A stretch of DNA of 64,000 bases from CAWCJL01 sp963795775 (GTDB lineage: Bacteria > Acidobacteriota > Terriglobia > Terriglobales > Acidobacteriaceae). The translations under genes were made by a program, and so were the position numbers. Where the stretch lies: the NCBI GenBank assembly GCA_963795775.1, contig CAWCJL010000004.1, positions 1 to 64,000 on the forward strand, in the 5' to 3' direction. The notes beneath the pieces were generated by a model. It did not search any database, had not been told where the DNA came from, and was given only the letters and a program-made list of their open reading frames with translations. Shown here piece by piece: positions 16,574-24,777 of the stretch (positions are counted from its first letter, which is position 1; each line of letters starts with the position of its first letter).

Positions 16574-16882
16574 GCAGATTCCTCGGCTCGCTTTCCACCC
16601 CAGCACGCCACTGCGGCGTGCCGGGGACCCCGGTGCGCGCTCGGGATGACAGGAATCAGGGGTCAGGGTCGGGGACCAGAGGTCAAGCAGATCCCTCGGC
16701 TCGCTGCGCTCGCTCGGGATGACAGTGTGTTAGGGCCAGGGGTGGGCTCGGGGATTAGGGGCGAACCGCAGGTCCTTCGACCCGCTGCGCTCGCTCAGGA
16801 TGACAGTGTTGGTGGCCGGTGCGGGCACGGGGCCGATAAGCAGGTCCTTCGACTCCGCTACGCTTCGCTCAGGATGACAGTG
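16574..16882 (+). repeat. Cluster of four REP-like repeats (GCAGGTCC...GGATGACAGTG)
   Basis: Three near-identical copies of 41-43 nt at 16687-16727, 16768-16808 and 16840-16882 share a GCAG(A/G)TCC start, a CGCTGCGCTCGCTC-like palindromic middle and an AGGATGACAGTG end. A fourth at 16574-16652 has the same ends (GCAGATTCCTCGGCTCGCT and CTCGGGATGACAG) but is split by about 45 nt that contain GCACGCC/GGCGTGC. The cluster fills the gap before the 3' end of tyrS. The words resemble intergenic repeats common in many environmental bacterial genomes (from memory). No transposase is nearby. Confidence 0.85.
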
Positions 16883-16895
16883 GGCGCGGTGAGAG

Positions 16896-18158
16896 TTAGC
16901 GGGCCAGTGAGATCAGGCGGGCGCGGCGGCCGATGCGCAGGGGCCAGGAGCCGGGGAGTTGGTCGGCGGCGATCGCGAGTTCCTTCTGCACACTGTCGCC
17001 GACCTTCACGCTGCCCTGCTTGATGAGACGTCCGGCTTCGGTGACGGATGCGGCCAATCCCGCGCGAACAATGAGCTTATCGAGGCGAATCAGCGGAGCT
17101 CCGCCGGAAGCCGAGACATCGGCCAGGTGGACCTCGACGGTTTCCAGGTTCTCGGGCAGTTCGTCACGCTGGAACTGCTTTGCCCAATTTGTATCCGCGG
17201 CAGTTGCTTCCGCTTCGCCGTGGAAGCTGGCGGTGATGGTGCGGGCGAGGCGCTTCTTGATCTCCATGGGGTGCTGGCGGCCGGCTTGGGCGTCGGCGCG
17301 GAGGGCGTCTACTTCGCTGCCCTTGAGATCGGTGAGCAGGAGCCAGTAGTTCCACATGAGGTCGTCGGAGATGGACATCAGCTTGCCGTACATCTCGGAC
17401 GCGGGTTCGTGGATGCCGATGGCATTGTTGAGCGACTTCGACATCTTCTGCACGCCGTCGAGGCCCTCGAGGATGGGCGTCATGAGGACGATCTGGGGCG
17501 GCTGGTTGTAGTAGCGCTGGAGTTCGCGGCCGATGAGGAGGTTGAAGCGCTGGTCGGTGCCGCCGAGCTCGACGTCGGCCTGGAGGGCGACAGAGTCGTA
17601 TCCCTGTGCGAGGGGGTAGAGCATTTCGTGCAACGAGATCGGCTTTTCTTCCTGGAAGCGCTTGTGGAACTCTTCACGCTCCAGCATTTGCGAGAGGGTG
17701 AACTGCGCGGCCAGGCGGATGACGCCTTCGAAACCCAACTTGTCGAGCCACTCCGAGTTAAAGCGGACCTCGGTCCGGTTGCGATCGAGGATGCGAAAGA
17801 CCTGCCCGGTGTAGGTGCGGGCGTTCTCCTCGATCTGCGCGCGGGTGAGCGGCTTGCGGGTTACGGAACGGCCGGTGGGATCGCCGATAAGGGACGTGAA
17901 ATCGCCGACCAGGAAGATGACCTGGTGCCCGAGGTCCTGGAAGTGCTTGAGCTTGCGCATGAGCACGGTGTGACCCAGGTGGAGGTCGGGCGCGGTGGGG
18001 TCGAAGCCGGCTTTGACGCGGAGCGGGCATCCGGTGGCGCGGGAGTGCTCCAGGCGCTCGCGCAGGTCGGAGACGCGGATGATTTCTGCGGCGCCCTTTC
18101 CGAGATAGTCCAACTGCTCGTCAACTGGAAGAAAGGCGTGGGTAGAGGAGTCAGGCAT
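16896..18158 (-). CDS. tyrS: Tyrosyl-tRNA synthetase
   Basis: A 420-residue class I synthetase that charges tRNA-Tyr. The HIGH-equivalent is HLGHTVL, the ATP-binding second signature is KMSKS (VQKMSKSLNNAIG), and the tyrosine-pocket segment QGYDSVALQADVELGGTDQ is present. The last about 65 residues form an S4 RNA-binding domain (PLIRLDKLIVRAGLA, LIKQGSVKVGD). Length and KMSKS form fit the TyrZ/TyrRS-2 subgroup. ATG 18158 is preceded by a TATACT hexamer only 11 nt upstream and no ribosome-binding site, so translation may start on an almost leaderless message. It is divergent from the PLP enzyme gene. Confidence 0.96.
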   Translation of the reverse strand: MPDSSTHAFLPVDEQLDYLGKGAAEIIRVSDLRERLEHSRATGCPLRVKAGFDPTAPDLHLGHTVLMRKLKHFQDLGHQVIFLVGDFTSLIGDPTGRSVTRKPLTRAQIEENARTYTGQVFRILDRNRTEVRFNSEWLDKLGFEGVIRLAAQFTLSQMLEREEFHKRFQEEKPISLHEMLYPLAQGYDSVALQADVELGGTDQRFNLLIGRELQRYYNQPPQIVLMTPILEGLDGVQKMSKSLNNAIGIHEPASEMYGKLMSISDDLMWNYWLLLTDLKGSEVDALRADAQAGRQHPMEIKKRLARTITASFHGEAEATAADTNWAKQFQRDELPENLETVEVHLADVSASGGAPLIRLDKLIVRAGLAASVTEAGRLIKQGSVKVGDSVQKELAIAADQLPGSWPLRIGRRARLISLAR

Positions 18159-18169
18159 GGTGTTGTCCC

Positions 18170-18177
18170 AGTATAAA
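18170..18177. promoter_or_regulatory. Overlapping divergent -10 elements (TATACT / TATAAA)
   Basis: AGTATAAA reads as TATACT on the minus strand (18175-18170, 11 nt before tyrS ATG 18158) and as TATAAA on the plus strand (18172-18177, 5 nt before ATG 18183). Only 24 nt separate the two start codons, so both transcripts would start at or within a few bases of their start codons. Confidence 0.5.
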
Positions 18178-18182
18178 GATGC

Positions 18183-19394
18183 ATGGCTGATGGAACGCTG
18201 GGCGAGCGCATGGACATAAAGCGGCTGCGTGCGGAAACGGCGGGCTGCGAGGGACAGGTCTTCTTCAACAACGCGGGGGCCAGCCTGCAGCCGCGGCCGG
18301 TGGTGGAGCGGGTGATCGAGCATTTGCGGCTGGAAGAGCAGATGGGCGGATACGAGGCCGCGGATCGCGTGCAGCCGGAGAGCGCGGCGGTGTACGCCAG
18401 CGTGGCGCGCCTGCTGAATGCCAAGCCGGACGAGATCGCGCTGACAGAAAGCGCGACCCGTGCCTGGGACATGGCGTTCTACTCGATTCCGCTGCAGGCA
18501 GGGGACCGCGTGCTGACCGCGGAAAACGAGTACGCCAGCAACTACATTGCCTTGCTGCAGCGGGCGCGGACGACAGGCGCGGTGATTGAAGTGGTGCCGA
18601 GCGAGCGCGACGGCACGGTGAGCCTGTCCGCGCTGGAAGCAGCATTGCGGCGCGACGGGCGGGCGCGGGTGCTGAGCCTGACGCACGTGGCCACTAACAA
18701 CGGTATGGTGCAGCCGGCGGCGGAGGCGGGCCGGCTAGCCCGGCAGCATGGCGCGCTGTTGCTGCTGGATGCCTGCCAGAGTGCGGGACAGTTGCCGCTG
18801 GACGTGGAAGAGCTGGGGTGCGACATGCTGTCCGCAGCGGGAAGGAAGTATCTGCGGGGCCCACGCGGCACGGGCTTCCTGTACGTGCGGCGGGCGCTGG
18901 TGCGGGAGATCGAGCCGGTGCTGCTGGACATGCATGCGGCGGAGTGGACGGGGCGGAATGCCTATGAAATGCGGGCGGACGCGAAGCGGTTCGAAGCGTG
19001 GGAGAGCTCCCTTGCTTGCCGGCTGGGGATGGGGCGCGCGATAGAGTATGCGCTGGCGCTGGGCATTCCGGCGATTGCCAAACGCGTGGGGCGGCTGGCG
19101 GCGTGGCTGCGCGCGGGGCTGCGCGCGACAGGGGTGGCGCGGGTGGAGGATCTGGGCGCCGGGGGGCAGCGGGACGAGTGCGGGATTGTGACATTTACGC
19201 ATGCGCGGCTGACCGCGGGCCAGGTGGTCGAATCATTGGCCAGGCAGCGGATGGTGGTGCGGGTGAGTCCGCGCAATGCGACGCGGCTGGACATGGAGCA
19301 GCGCGGGCTGGAGGCGGTGGTGCGGGCCAGCGTGCACTACTACAACACCGAGGAGGAAGTTGCGCGGTTCTGCGCGGCGGTGGAGCGGCTGTGA
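18183..19394 (+). CDS. PLP-dependent aminotransferase class V (cysteine desulfurase / EgtE-like)
   Basis: A 403-residue fold-type I enzyme. Visible motifs are the substrate/PLP segment VFFNNAGASLQPRPV, the PLP-stacking region THVATNNGMVQPA, the Asp in LLLLDACQSAGQLP, and the Schiff-base lysine in SAAGRKYLRGPRGTGFLYV. The latter resembles isopenicillin N epimerase-like and ergothioneine lyase (EgtE)-like proteins more than IscS/SufS. No catalytic desulfurase Cys loop was recognised. Substrate is undetermined and no egt genes are nearby. ATG 18183 or ATG 18210 could be the start; neither has a ribosome-binding site, and 18183 follows a TATAAA hexamer closely enough to be leaderless. Confidence 0.82.
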   Translation: MADGTLGERMDIKRLRAETAGCEGQVFFNNAGASLQPRPVVERVIEHLRLEEQMGGYEAADRVQPESAAVYASVARLLNAKPDEIALTESATRAWDMAFYSIPLQAGDRVLTAENEYASNYIALLQRARTTGAVIEVVPSERDGTVSLSALEAALRRDGRARVLSLTHVATNNGMVQPAAEAGRLARQHGALLLLDACQSAGQLPLDVEELGCDMLSAAGRKYLRGPRGTGFLYVRRALVREIEPVLLDMHAAEWTGRNAYEMRADAKRFEAWESSLACRLGMGRAIEYALALGIPAIAKRVGRLAAWLRAGLRATGVARVEDLGAGGQRDECGIVTFTHARLTAGQVVESLARQRMVVRVSPRNATRLDMEQRGLEAVVRASVHYYNTEEEVARFCAAVERL

Positions 19395-19482
19395 AGTGGG
19401 GCGCGAGGGAGCGCAGGGAGCCGTGGTGCGGCGATCGCCTTACTGATGGAACTGGGCGTTTGTATGGAACCGGCGCGTGCGA

Positions 19483-20370
19483 TCAGCACAGGCACTCGTA
19501 CAGGAACTGGCCGGCCTTCAGGATAAGGGTTGCGCCGCGGGCGGCAATGCTGGCGCGCCCGGCAATGGGCGTGAGGGGAAAGCCGAGTTCATTGACGGCG
19601 GGGAGGACTTCTGGCCCGGTGCTGCGGTCGAGCGGGGCGCGCATGAACTGGGCATCGCGCAGATAGAGTGCTGCTCCGTCGCGAAGGGCGAAGGCGTTCC
19701 CCACGGGGCCGAACCGGGGCCAGAAGTTTTCGAGCGTGAAGTCGCGGAGGAGCACCAGGGGGAAGTCGCTGGAGTAGTTGAGCCAGACCTCGCCGGGGCC
19801 GGAGACGTTCATGGCATGCGCATCGTGGATCGGCGGGAGATTGTGTTTCTCGGCGAAGTCCCGGTAGCGGAAGATGGGCGTGCCGGTGCGGTCAAAGCAG
19901 ATGACGCCGTCCGCCCCCAAGCTGCCTCCAAAGACGCCTTCGCCGAAGTAGCTCACCCAGATGTCGCCGTCGGGTGTGGTCTGGACATCTTCGCTGGCGT
20001 CGCCCAGGTCCACCTCCGCGCAGACGCGTCCCTTGCGGTCGTAGACAATGGCGCGTCCACGGCGGCGCTCAGCCAGCAGCCAGCCGTCGTCCAGCGGCTG
20101 CACATGGTAGATGGAGTGGGCCTGCGACTGCTCGAAGCGGAGGGTCTGCGGCCTGTCCTCTTCCCAATAAATGAGGTGGTGCGCCCGCGCGGGTGAGCGA
20201 TACCACAGGGACCAGGCCTGCGCCGCGTCGCCGGGTTCCGGCTCGGGGAGCTTGCCTTCGGCCATGAGCAGCAGCGGGCTTCCGGATGAGTCCAGCGCAG
20301 CGCGCACGAAGATCCAGTCCCTGGGCAGCGTGGAGAGATCGAAGCGCCGGCGGAAGGTCAACGAGGGCAC
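19483..20370 (-). CDS. Hypothetical protein, probably beta-propeller
   Basis: A 295-residue protein of unknown function. Regular Trp/Asp/Gly-containing strands suggest a propeller (QPLDDGWLLAERRRGRAI, GDASEDVQTTPDGDIWVSYF, HAMNVSGPGEVWLNYSSDF), ending with strand-like FALRDGAALYLRDAQF. No signal peptide is evident, so it is likely cytoplasmic. The start is taken as GTG 20370 (VPSLTFRRRFDLS) because the sequence upstream in the frame is Arg/Pro-rich and not protein-like; the ribosome-binding site is weak. It is divergent from the YjbR-like gene. No known enzyme motif was found. Confidence 0.65.
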   Translation of the reverse strand: MPSLTFRRRFDLSTLPRDWIFVRAALDSSGSPLLLMAEGKLPEPEPGDAAQAWSLWYRSPARAHHLIYWEEDRPQTLRFEQSQAHSIYHVQPLDDGWLLAERRRGRAIVYDRKGRVCAEVDLGDASEDVQTTPDGDIWVSYFGEGVFGGSLGADGVICFDRTGTPIFRYRDFAEKHNLPPIHDAHAMNVSGPGEVWLNYSSDFPLVLLRDFTLENFWPRFGPVGNAFALRDGAALYLRDAQFMRAPLDRSTGPEVLPAVNELGFPLTPIAGRASIAARGATLILKAGQFLYECLC

Positions 20371-20471
20371 GTGCCGAGGATACCCCGGCGTGCGTGGAAT
20401 GCACACGACGAATCGGCGGGATACGGTTGCGATGCTTGCGGGCGAGCGGCCCGGGGCGCATACTCGCGCGC

Positions 20472-20927
20472 ATGGACGCAGAAAGCGCACGGCGATTCCT
20501 GCTGACCCTGCCGCATGTGTGCGAGACGATGCAGTGGGGCGCAAACCTGGTGTTCTGGGTGGGAGACAAGGCGATAGGCGGAAAGATGTTCGCGCTGAGC
20601 AATCTCGATGGGGATGGCAAGGCCGTGCTGTCGTTTGCCGCAGGCCCGGAAGGCTTTGCGGAGCTGACGGAGGTGGAGGGTGTGGTGCCCGCTCCATACC
20701 TGGCACGGGCGCACTGGGTGGCGCTGGAGCGTTGGGATGCGCTGCGTACGGCGGAGCTGCAGGAGCGGCTGCGCACGGCGCACGCGTTGGTGCTGGCCAA
20801 GCTGCCGAAGCGGACGCGTGAGGTGCTGGCGATGCCGGAAGCGGAACGGCGAAAGCTGATCAGGGAACGCAAGGCGACGCCCGCGAGCGACGCCCGGAAG
20901 GTTGCGCCGGTGAAGCGCGTCCGGTAG
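20472..20927 (+). CDS. MmcQ/YjbR family protein
   Basis: A 151-residue protein with the family pattern: MDAESARRFLLTLPHVCETM at the start, KMFALSNLDGDGKAVLSFAA in the middle, and APYLARAHWVALER at the third conserved strand. YjbR proteins have a CyaY-like fold and are thought to bind DNA; no catalytic role is established. The last 30 residues are Lys/Arg-rich (ERRKLIRERKATP, KVAPVKRVR), which fits nucleic-acid contact. ATG 20472 lacks a clear ribosome-binding site. It is followed after 9 nt by an SDR gene, probably one transcript. Confidence 0.8.
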   Translation: MDAESARRFLLTLPHVCETMQWGANLVFWVGDKAIGGKMFALSNLDGDGKAVLSFAAGPEGFAELTEVEGVVPAPYLARAHWVALERWDALRTAELQERLRTAHALVLAKLPKRTREVLAMPEAERRKLIRERKATPASDARKVAPVKRVR

Positions 20928-20936
20928 TTTCAGCCT

Positions 20937-21740
20937 ATGCAGGAAAAGACACACGGGGTGCCGCTGCTGCTGGAAGGCAAGGTGGCGCTGATCACCGGCG
21001 GATCGCGGGGGATTGGGGCGGAGGCGGTGCGGCTGTTTCGCCAGGCGGGTGCGCGGGTGGCGTTCAATTACCAGAAGGCGCGGGAGCGGGCCGAGGCGTT
21101 GGCGGCAGAGTGCGGTGGTGACACAGAGTGCCGTGCCTTTGCGCAGGAGCTGGATACGGCTGAAGCGGGACGCGCGCTGGTGCGCAAGACAACTGAAGCG
21201 TTCGGACGGCTGGACTGCCTGGTGGTGAACCACGGCATCTGGCCACCGCACGACGCGCCTATCGCGGCCATGGAGGATGCGCAGTGGCGGCGCACCATGG
21301 GCGTGAACCTGGACAGCGTCTTTGGCCTGGTGCAGGGCGCGGTGCAGCAGATGGAACAGCAGGGGCGTGATGCCGCGGGCGCGGCCGGGCACATCGTGCT
21401 GGTGAGCTCGACTGCCGGGCAGCGGGGCGAGGCGTTCCACGCGGACTATGCGGTGACCAAGGGCGCGCTCATCAGCCTGACCAAGAGCCTGTCGAGCGAG
21501 TTGGCGTCGCAAGGCATCTATGTGAATTGTGTGGCGCCGGGATGGGTGGATACGGAGATGTCTGCGCCGGCGCTGAGCGAGCCGGAGACGCGCAAGAAGA
21601 TCTTCTCGGTGATACCGGTGGGGCGCGTGGGGCACACGCGGGAGATTGCCGGACCGATTCTGTTTTTGTGTACGGCATATGCAGGGTTCATCAGCGGCGA
21701 AGTGCTGAACGTGAACGGCGGCGCGGTGCTGGTGGGCTAG
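20937..21740 (+). CDS. Short-chain dehydrogenase/reductase (FabG-like)
   Basis: A 267-residue classical SDR using NAD(P)H. It shows the cofactor loop TGGSRGIG, the NHG motif (VVNHGIW), the catalytic Ser in VLVSSTAG, and the YxxxK pair in YAVTKGALISL, followed by VNCVAPGWVDTEM and a C-terminal SGEVLNVNGG. It resembles 3-oxoacyl-ACP reductase and related oxidoreductases; the exact substrate cannot be read. FabZ is encoded two genes downstream, so a link to fatty-acid chemistry is possible but weak. ATG 20937 comes 9 nt after the YjbR stop. Confidence 0.88.
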   Translation: MQEKTHGVPLLLEGKVALITGGSRGIGAEAVRLFRQAGARVAFNYQKARERAEALAAECGGDTECRAFAQELDTAEAGRALVRKTTEAFGRLDCLVVNHGIWPPHDAPIAAMEDAQWRRTMGVNLDSVFGLVQGAVQQMEQQGRDAAGAAGHIVLVSSTAGQRGEAFHADYAVTKGALISLTKSLSSELASQGIYVNCVAPGWVDTEMSAPALSEPETRKKIFSVIPVGRVGHTREIAGPILFLCTAYAGFISGEVLNVNGGAVLVG

Positions 21741-21755
21741 AAGGAAGCGGCTTTG

Positions 21756-22547
21756 ATGAGGATGGGTTGGCGGCTATGGGCCGCGCTGGCGGTGTGCGGC
21801 GTCGTGCTGGGCGCACGGGCGCAGGACAGCGATCCCGGGGTAAAGCAGAACGAAGCGAAGGCGCACACCGTGCTGCAGCAGATGGTGCAGGCGCTGGGTG
21901 GGGATGCGTGGCTGAAGCTGCCCGGCTACGAGCTGATTGGCCGCACATCGGGCTTCTACCAGGGCAATCCTACCGGAGATATCACGGACTTCTGGGATTA
22001 CCGCGCCTTTCCGGACCACGAACGGGTGGAACTGGGCAAGAAGCGGCAGGTGGTGCAGATTTACAACGGCAATGAGGGTTGGGAGATTACGTATCGCGGA
22101 AAGCGCGCGATTCCCAAAGAGCAGCTCGACGATATTCTGCGGCGGCGGGACCACTCCGTTGAAACGGCAGTGCGCGTGTGGCTGGCAGATCCGAAGACGA
22201 TCCTGGTGTATGGCGGGCAAGAGACGGTGGAACGGCACCTGGCCGACAAAGTGACGCTGATCAGCGCGAGCAACGACGCGATTGTGCTGGACATGGACGC
22301 CCAGACACATCTTCCGCTGCGGCGCAGTTTTGAGTGGCGCGACCCGCTGTATAAGGACAAGAACAAGGAAGTGGAAGAGTACGACGACTACCACGCGATC
22401 AGCGGGTTTCCCACGCCGTTCAGCATCACGCGCTATCACAACGGCGACCAGACGAACCAGCGCTTTCTGTACAACGCGGTCTATGGGGGAGCGATCCCGG
22501 CGAAGATGTTCGATGTAGACGCGACGGTGGCCAAGATCAAGAAGTAA
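21756..22547 (+). CDS. Exported hypothetical protein, outer-membrane lipoprotein-sorting (LolA-like) type
   Basis: A 263-residue secreted protein with a signal peptide (GWRLWAALAVCGVVLGARA). The mature part opens with AHTVLQQMVQALGGDAWLKL and continues with strands such as QVVQIYNGNEGWEITYRG and LDMDAQTHLPLRRSFEWRD. This resembles LolA/LppX-like half-barrel proteins often annotated as outer membrane lipoprotein-sorting proteins. It ends in a periplasmic-looking acidic/basic tail. ATG 21756 has an AAGGAAG site about 8 nt upstream; ATG 21762 is an alternative. It lies between the SDR gene and fabZ on one strand, so it may share their transcript. Function is unknown. Confidence 0.7.
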   Translation: MRMGWRLWAALAVCGVVLGARAQDSDPGVKQNEAKAHTVLQQMVQALGGDAWLKLPGYELIGRTSGFYQGNPTGDITDFWDYRAFPDHERVELGKKRQVVQIYNGNEGWEITYRGKRAIPKEQLDDILRRRDHSVETAVRVWLADPKTILVYGGQETVERHLADKVTLISASNDAIVLDMDAQTHLPLRRSFEWRDPLYKDKNKEVEEYDDYHAISGFPTPFSITRYHNGDQTNQRFLYNAVYGGAIPAKMFDVDATVAKIKK

Positions 22548-22577
22548 GTGCAGGAGTTTATAATCGGCGACGCACGT

Positions 22578-23108
22578 ATGGACGAGATAGCGAACGGCAA
22601 CCCGCAAGCTGGCGCAACCCTGGACGCGGTGGAGATCATGGCGATCCTGCCGCACCGGTATCCCTTTCTGCTGATCGACCGCGTGGTGGAAGTGGAGCGC
22701 AAGCAGCGGATTGTCGCGATCAAGAACGTCACCATCAATGAGCCTTTTTTTCAGGGACACTTTCCGGACTACCCGATCATGCCGGGGGTTCTGATGGTGG
22801 AAGCGATGGCGCAGGCCGGGGGCGCGCTGCTGCTGACGGAAGTGCCGGACCGCGCGGACAAGCTGATGGTGTTTACCGGCATTGAGCGCGCGAAGTTCCG
22901 CCGCCCCGTGGTGCCCGGCGATCAATTGCGTATCGAGGTACAGGTGCTGAACTGGAAGACACGCGCGGTGCGCATGGAAGGCCGGGTCATGGTCGAGGGC
23001 AAGCTGGCCTGCGAAGCGGTGATCATGTGCCAGCTAGTGCCGCGCAAGAAGAAGGAGAGCACCGAACTGCAGGACGCACCCCAGCCCGTGGCGGTGACGA
23101 CCGAGTGA
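22578..23108 (+). CDS. fabZ: 3-hydroxyacyl-ACP dehydratase FabZ
   Basis: Hot-dog-fold dehydratase that removes water from 3-hydroxyacyl-ACP in fatty-acid elongation. The catalytic His lies in ILPHRYPFLLIDRV and the catalytic Glu in MPGVLMVEAMAQAGG, with HFPDYPIMPG between them. ATG 22578 is preferred (176 residues); a GTG at 22548 would add 10 residues. The C terminus has a 20-residue Lys/Glu then Gln/Pro tail beyond the usual end. Its stop overlaps the lpxA GTG (GTGA), so the two are translationally coupled. This pairs fatty-acid and lipid A precursor supply, as in many Gram-negatives. Confidence 0.95.
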   Translation: MDEIANGNPQAGATLDAVEIMAILPHRYPFLLIDRVVEVERKQRIVAIKNVTINEPFFQGHFPDYPIMPGVLMVEAMAQAGGALLLTEVPDRADKLMVFTGIERAKFRRPVVPGDQLRIEVQVLNWKTRAVRMEGRVMVEGKLACEAVIMCQLVPRKKKESTELQDAPQPVAVTTE

Positions 23109-23881
23109 GCGTTCACCCGACGGCGATTGTCGCGCCAGGGGCGCAGGTTCCGGAGTCTTGCAAGGTAGGGCCGTACTGCACCATTGGCTCCGACGTGGTG
23201 CTGGGCGAGGGATGCGAAGTCGTCTCCCACGTGGTGCTGGACGGGCGTACCGTTGTCGGCCAAGGATGCAAGATCTATGCCTTTGCGGCGCTCGGTGTGG
23301 CCCCACAGGATTTGAAGTATGCGGGCGAGCCCACGCGGCTGGAGATCGGCAGCGACACGGTGATCCGCGAATACGTCACCATCTCGCGCGGCACGGCCAA
23401 GGGCGGCGGCACGACGCGCGTGGGGAGGGGGTGCCTGATCATGGCGTACACGCATATCGGGCATGATTCGCAGATCGGGGACCACTGCATCCTGGCAAAC
23501 GCTGCAACCCTGGCCGGCCATGTGACCGTGGAGGATTATGCAACTGTGGGTGCGCTTTGTCCGGTGCACCAGTTCTGCCGCATCGGGCGGCATGCCTATG
23601 TGGGCGGCGGCACGACGATCACGCAGGATGTGTTGCCCTACTCGCTGACCTCAGCCAAGCGCGAGACGCATGCTTACGGACTGAACAAGGTGGGGCTGGA
23701 GCGGCGCGGTTTTTCGCGCGAGCAAGTGCGCGCGCTGCAGCATGCTTACCGGTTGCTGCTGGCCTCGAAGATGAACACTACGCAGGCACTCGAAGCGCTC
23801 CGTAGGGAAGCAAGCGCGAGTGAAGAGGTACAGTACCTGCTCGACTTCGTGGCCTCCTCGGAACGCGGAGTGCTGAAGTAA
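23105..23881 (+). CDS. lpxA: UDP-N-acetylglucosamine acyltransferase LpxA
   Basis: First step of lipid A synthesis: transfer of a 3-hydroxyacyl chain to UDP-GlcNAc. The 258-residue protein starts VSVHPTAIVAPGAQVPESC, shows the left-handed beta-helix hexapeptide pattern throughout (VGPYCTIGSDVVLGEGC), the LpxA-specific region ALGVAPQDLKYAGEPTRL, and the catalytic His in AYTHIGHDSQIGDHC. The C-terminal helical part begins near YGLNKVGLERRGFS. GTG 23105 overlaps the fabZ stop. The next gene, lpxI, begins 5 nt after its stop. Presence of LpxA implies that the organism makes lipid A. Confidence 0.95.
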   Translation: MSVHPTAIVAPGAQVPESCKVGPYCTIGSDVVLGEGCEVVSHVVLDGRTVVGQGCKIYAFAALGVAPQDLKYAGEPTRLEIGSDTVIREYVTISRGTAKGGGTTRVGRGCLIMAYTHIGHDSQIGDHCILANAATLAGHVTVEDYATVGALCPVHQFCRIGRHAYVGGGTTITQDVLPYSLTSAKRETHAYGLNKVGLERRGFSREQVRALQHAYRLLLASKMNTTQALEALRREASASEEVQYLLDFVASSERGVLK

Positions 23882-23886
23882 GCGCG

Positions 23887-24744
23887 ATGGAAGACCGGCT
23901 GGGGCTGATCGCCGGCAACGGCCGCTTCCCTTTCCTGCTGCTGGAAGCGGCGCGGGCGCACGGGCTCCATGTCGTCGTTGCGGCAATCAAAGAAGAGGCC
24001 GATCCGGAGATGGACACGCGCGCCGCGGCGGATGCGGGCGTGACCGTGCACTGGCTCTCGCTGGGCGAGCTGTCGCGGCTGATCGAGACTTTCCAGCGCG
24101 AAGGCGTGACCCGCGCCGTGATGGCCGGGCAGGTGAAGCATAAGCAGATTTTCTCCAGCATCCGGCCCGACTGGCGACTGGCCAAGCTGCTGCTGAACCT
24201 GCGCACGCGCAACACGGACATGCTGCTGGGCGCAGTGGCCAAGGTGCTGAGCGATGAGGGGATCGAACTGATCTCGTCCACGGCCTATCTGGAGCCGCTG
24301 CTGGCGCATGCAGGCGTGCTGACGCGAAGAGCGCCCAATGAAGAGGAACGCAAGGACATATCGTACGGCCGCACCGTGGGCCGCGCGATTGCTGCATACG
24401 ATATCGGGCAGACGGTGGTGGTGGCCGGCCAGGCCTGCGTGGCGGTGGAAGCAATGGAGGGCACGGACGCAGCGATCGCGCGAGCCGGAGCGCTGATGCG
24501 CACACTCGAGGATGAGGCATCGACGCTGGCGCGCAGTCTGACCGTGGTGAAGGTCGCGAAGCCGAAGCAGGATATGCGCTTTGACGTGCCGGTGATCGGG
24601 GAACAGACGATTGCGACCATGGCGGCCGCGCACGCCACGTGCCTGGCGATTGAAGCGGAGAGGACGCTGATCTTTGATCGCGAGAAAGTCTGTTCGCTGG
24701 CCGATGCGGCGGGCATTGCCATTGTTGCGGAGCCGCAGGCATAG
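23887..24744 (+). CDS. lpxI: UDP-2,3-diacylglucosamine pyrophosphatase LpxI
   Basis: A 285-residue LpxI (formerly DUF1009) protein, the alternative to LpxH for making lipid X from UDP-diacylglucosamine. It begins EDRLGLIAGNGRFPFLLLEA and has the family segments MAGQVKHKQIFSSIRPDW and VVVAGQACVAVEAMEGTDA. The C-terminal domain contains KVAKPKQDMRFDVPVIGEQT. It directly follows lpxA. lpxD and lpxB are not in the window. An AGGAGG site for the next gene starts 22 nt after its stop. Confidence 0.92.
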   Translation: MEDRLGLIAGNGRFPFLLLEAARAHGLHVVVAAIKEEADPEMDTRAAADAGVTVHWLSLGELSRLIETFQREGVTRAVMAGQVKHKQIFSSIRPDWRLAKLLLNLRTRNTDMLLGAVAKVLSDEGIELISSTAYLEPLLAHAGVLTRRAPNEEERKDISYGRTVGRAIAAYDIGQTVVVAGQACVAVEAMEGTDAAIARAGALMRTLEDEASTLARSLTVVKVAKPKQDMRFDVPVIGEQTIATMAAAHATCLAIEAERTLIFDREKVCSLADAAGIAIVAEPQA

Positions 24745-24777
24745 AATGAAGACCGGCAGGTAAACAGGAGGATGGGC

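Noticed and set aside
16574..16882. Four short repeats as a CRISPR array
   Set aside because: Repeat spacing is irregular (about 113, 81 and 72 nt), copies are palindromic and imperfect, and there are no cas genes in the window.
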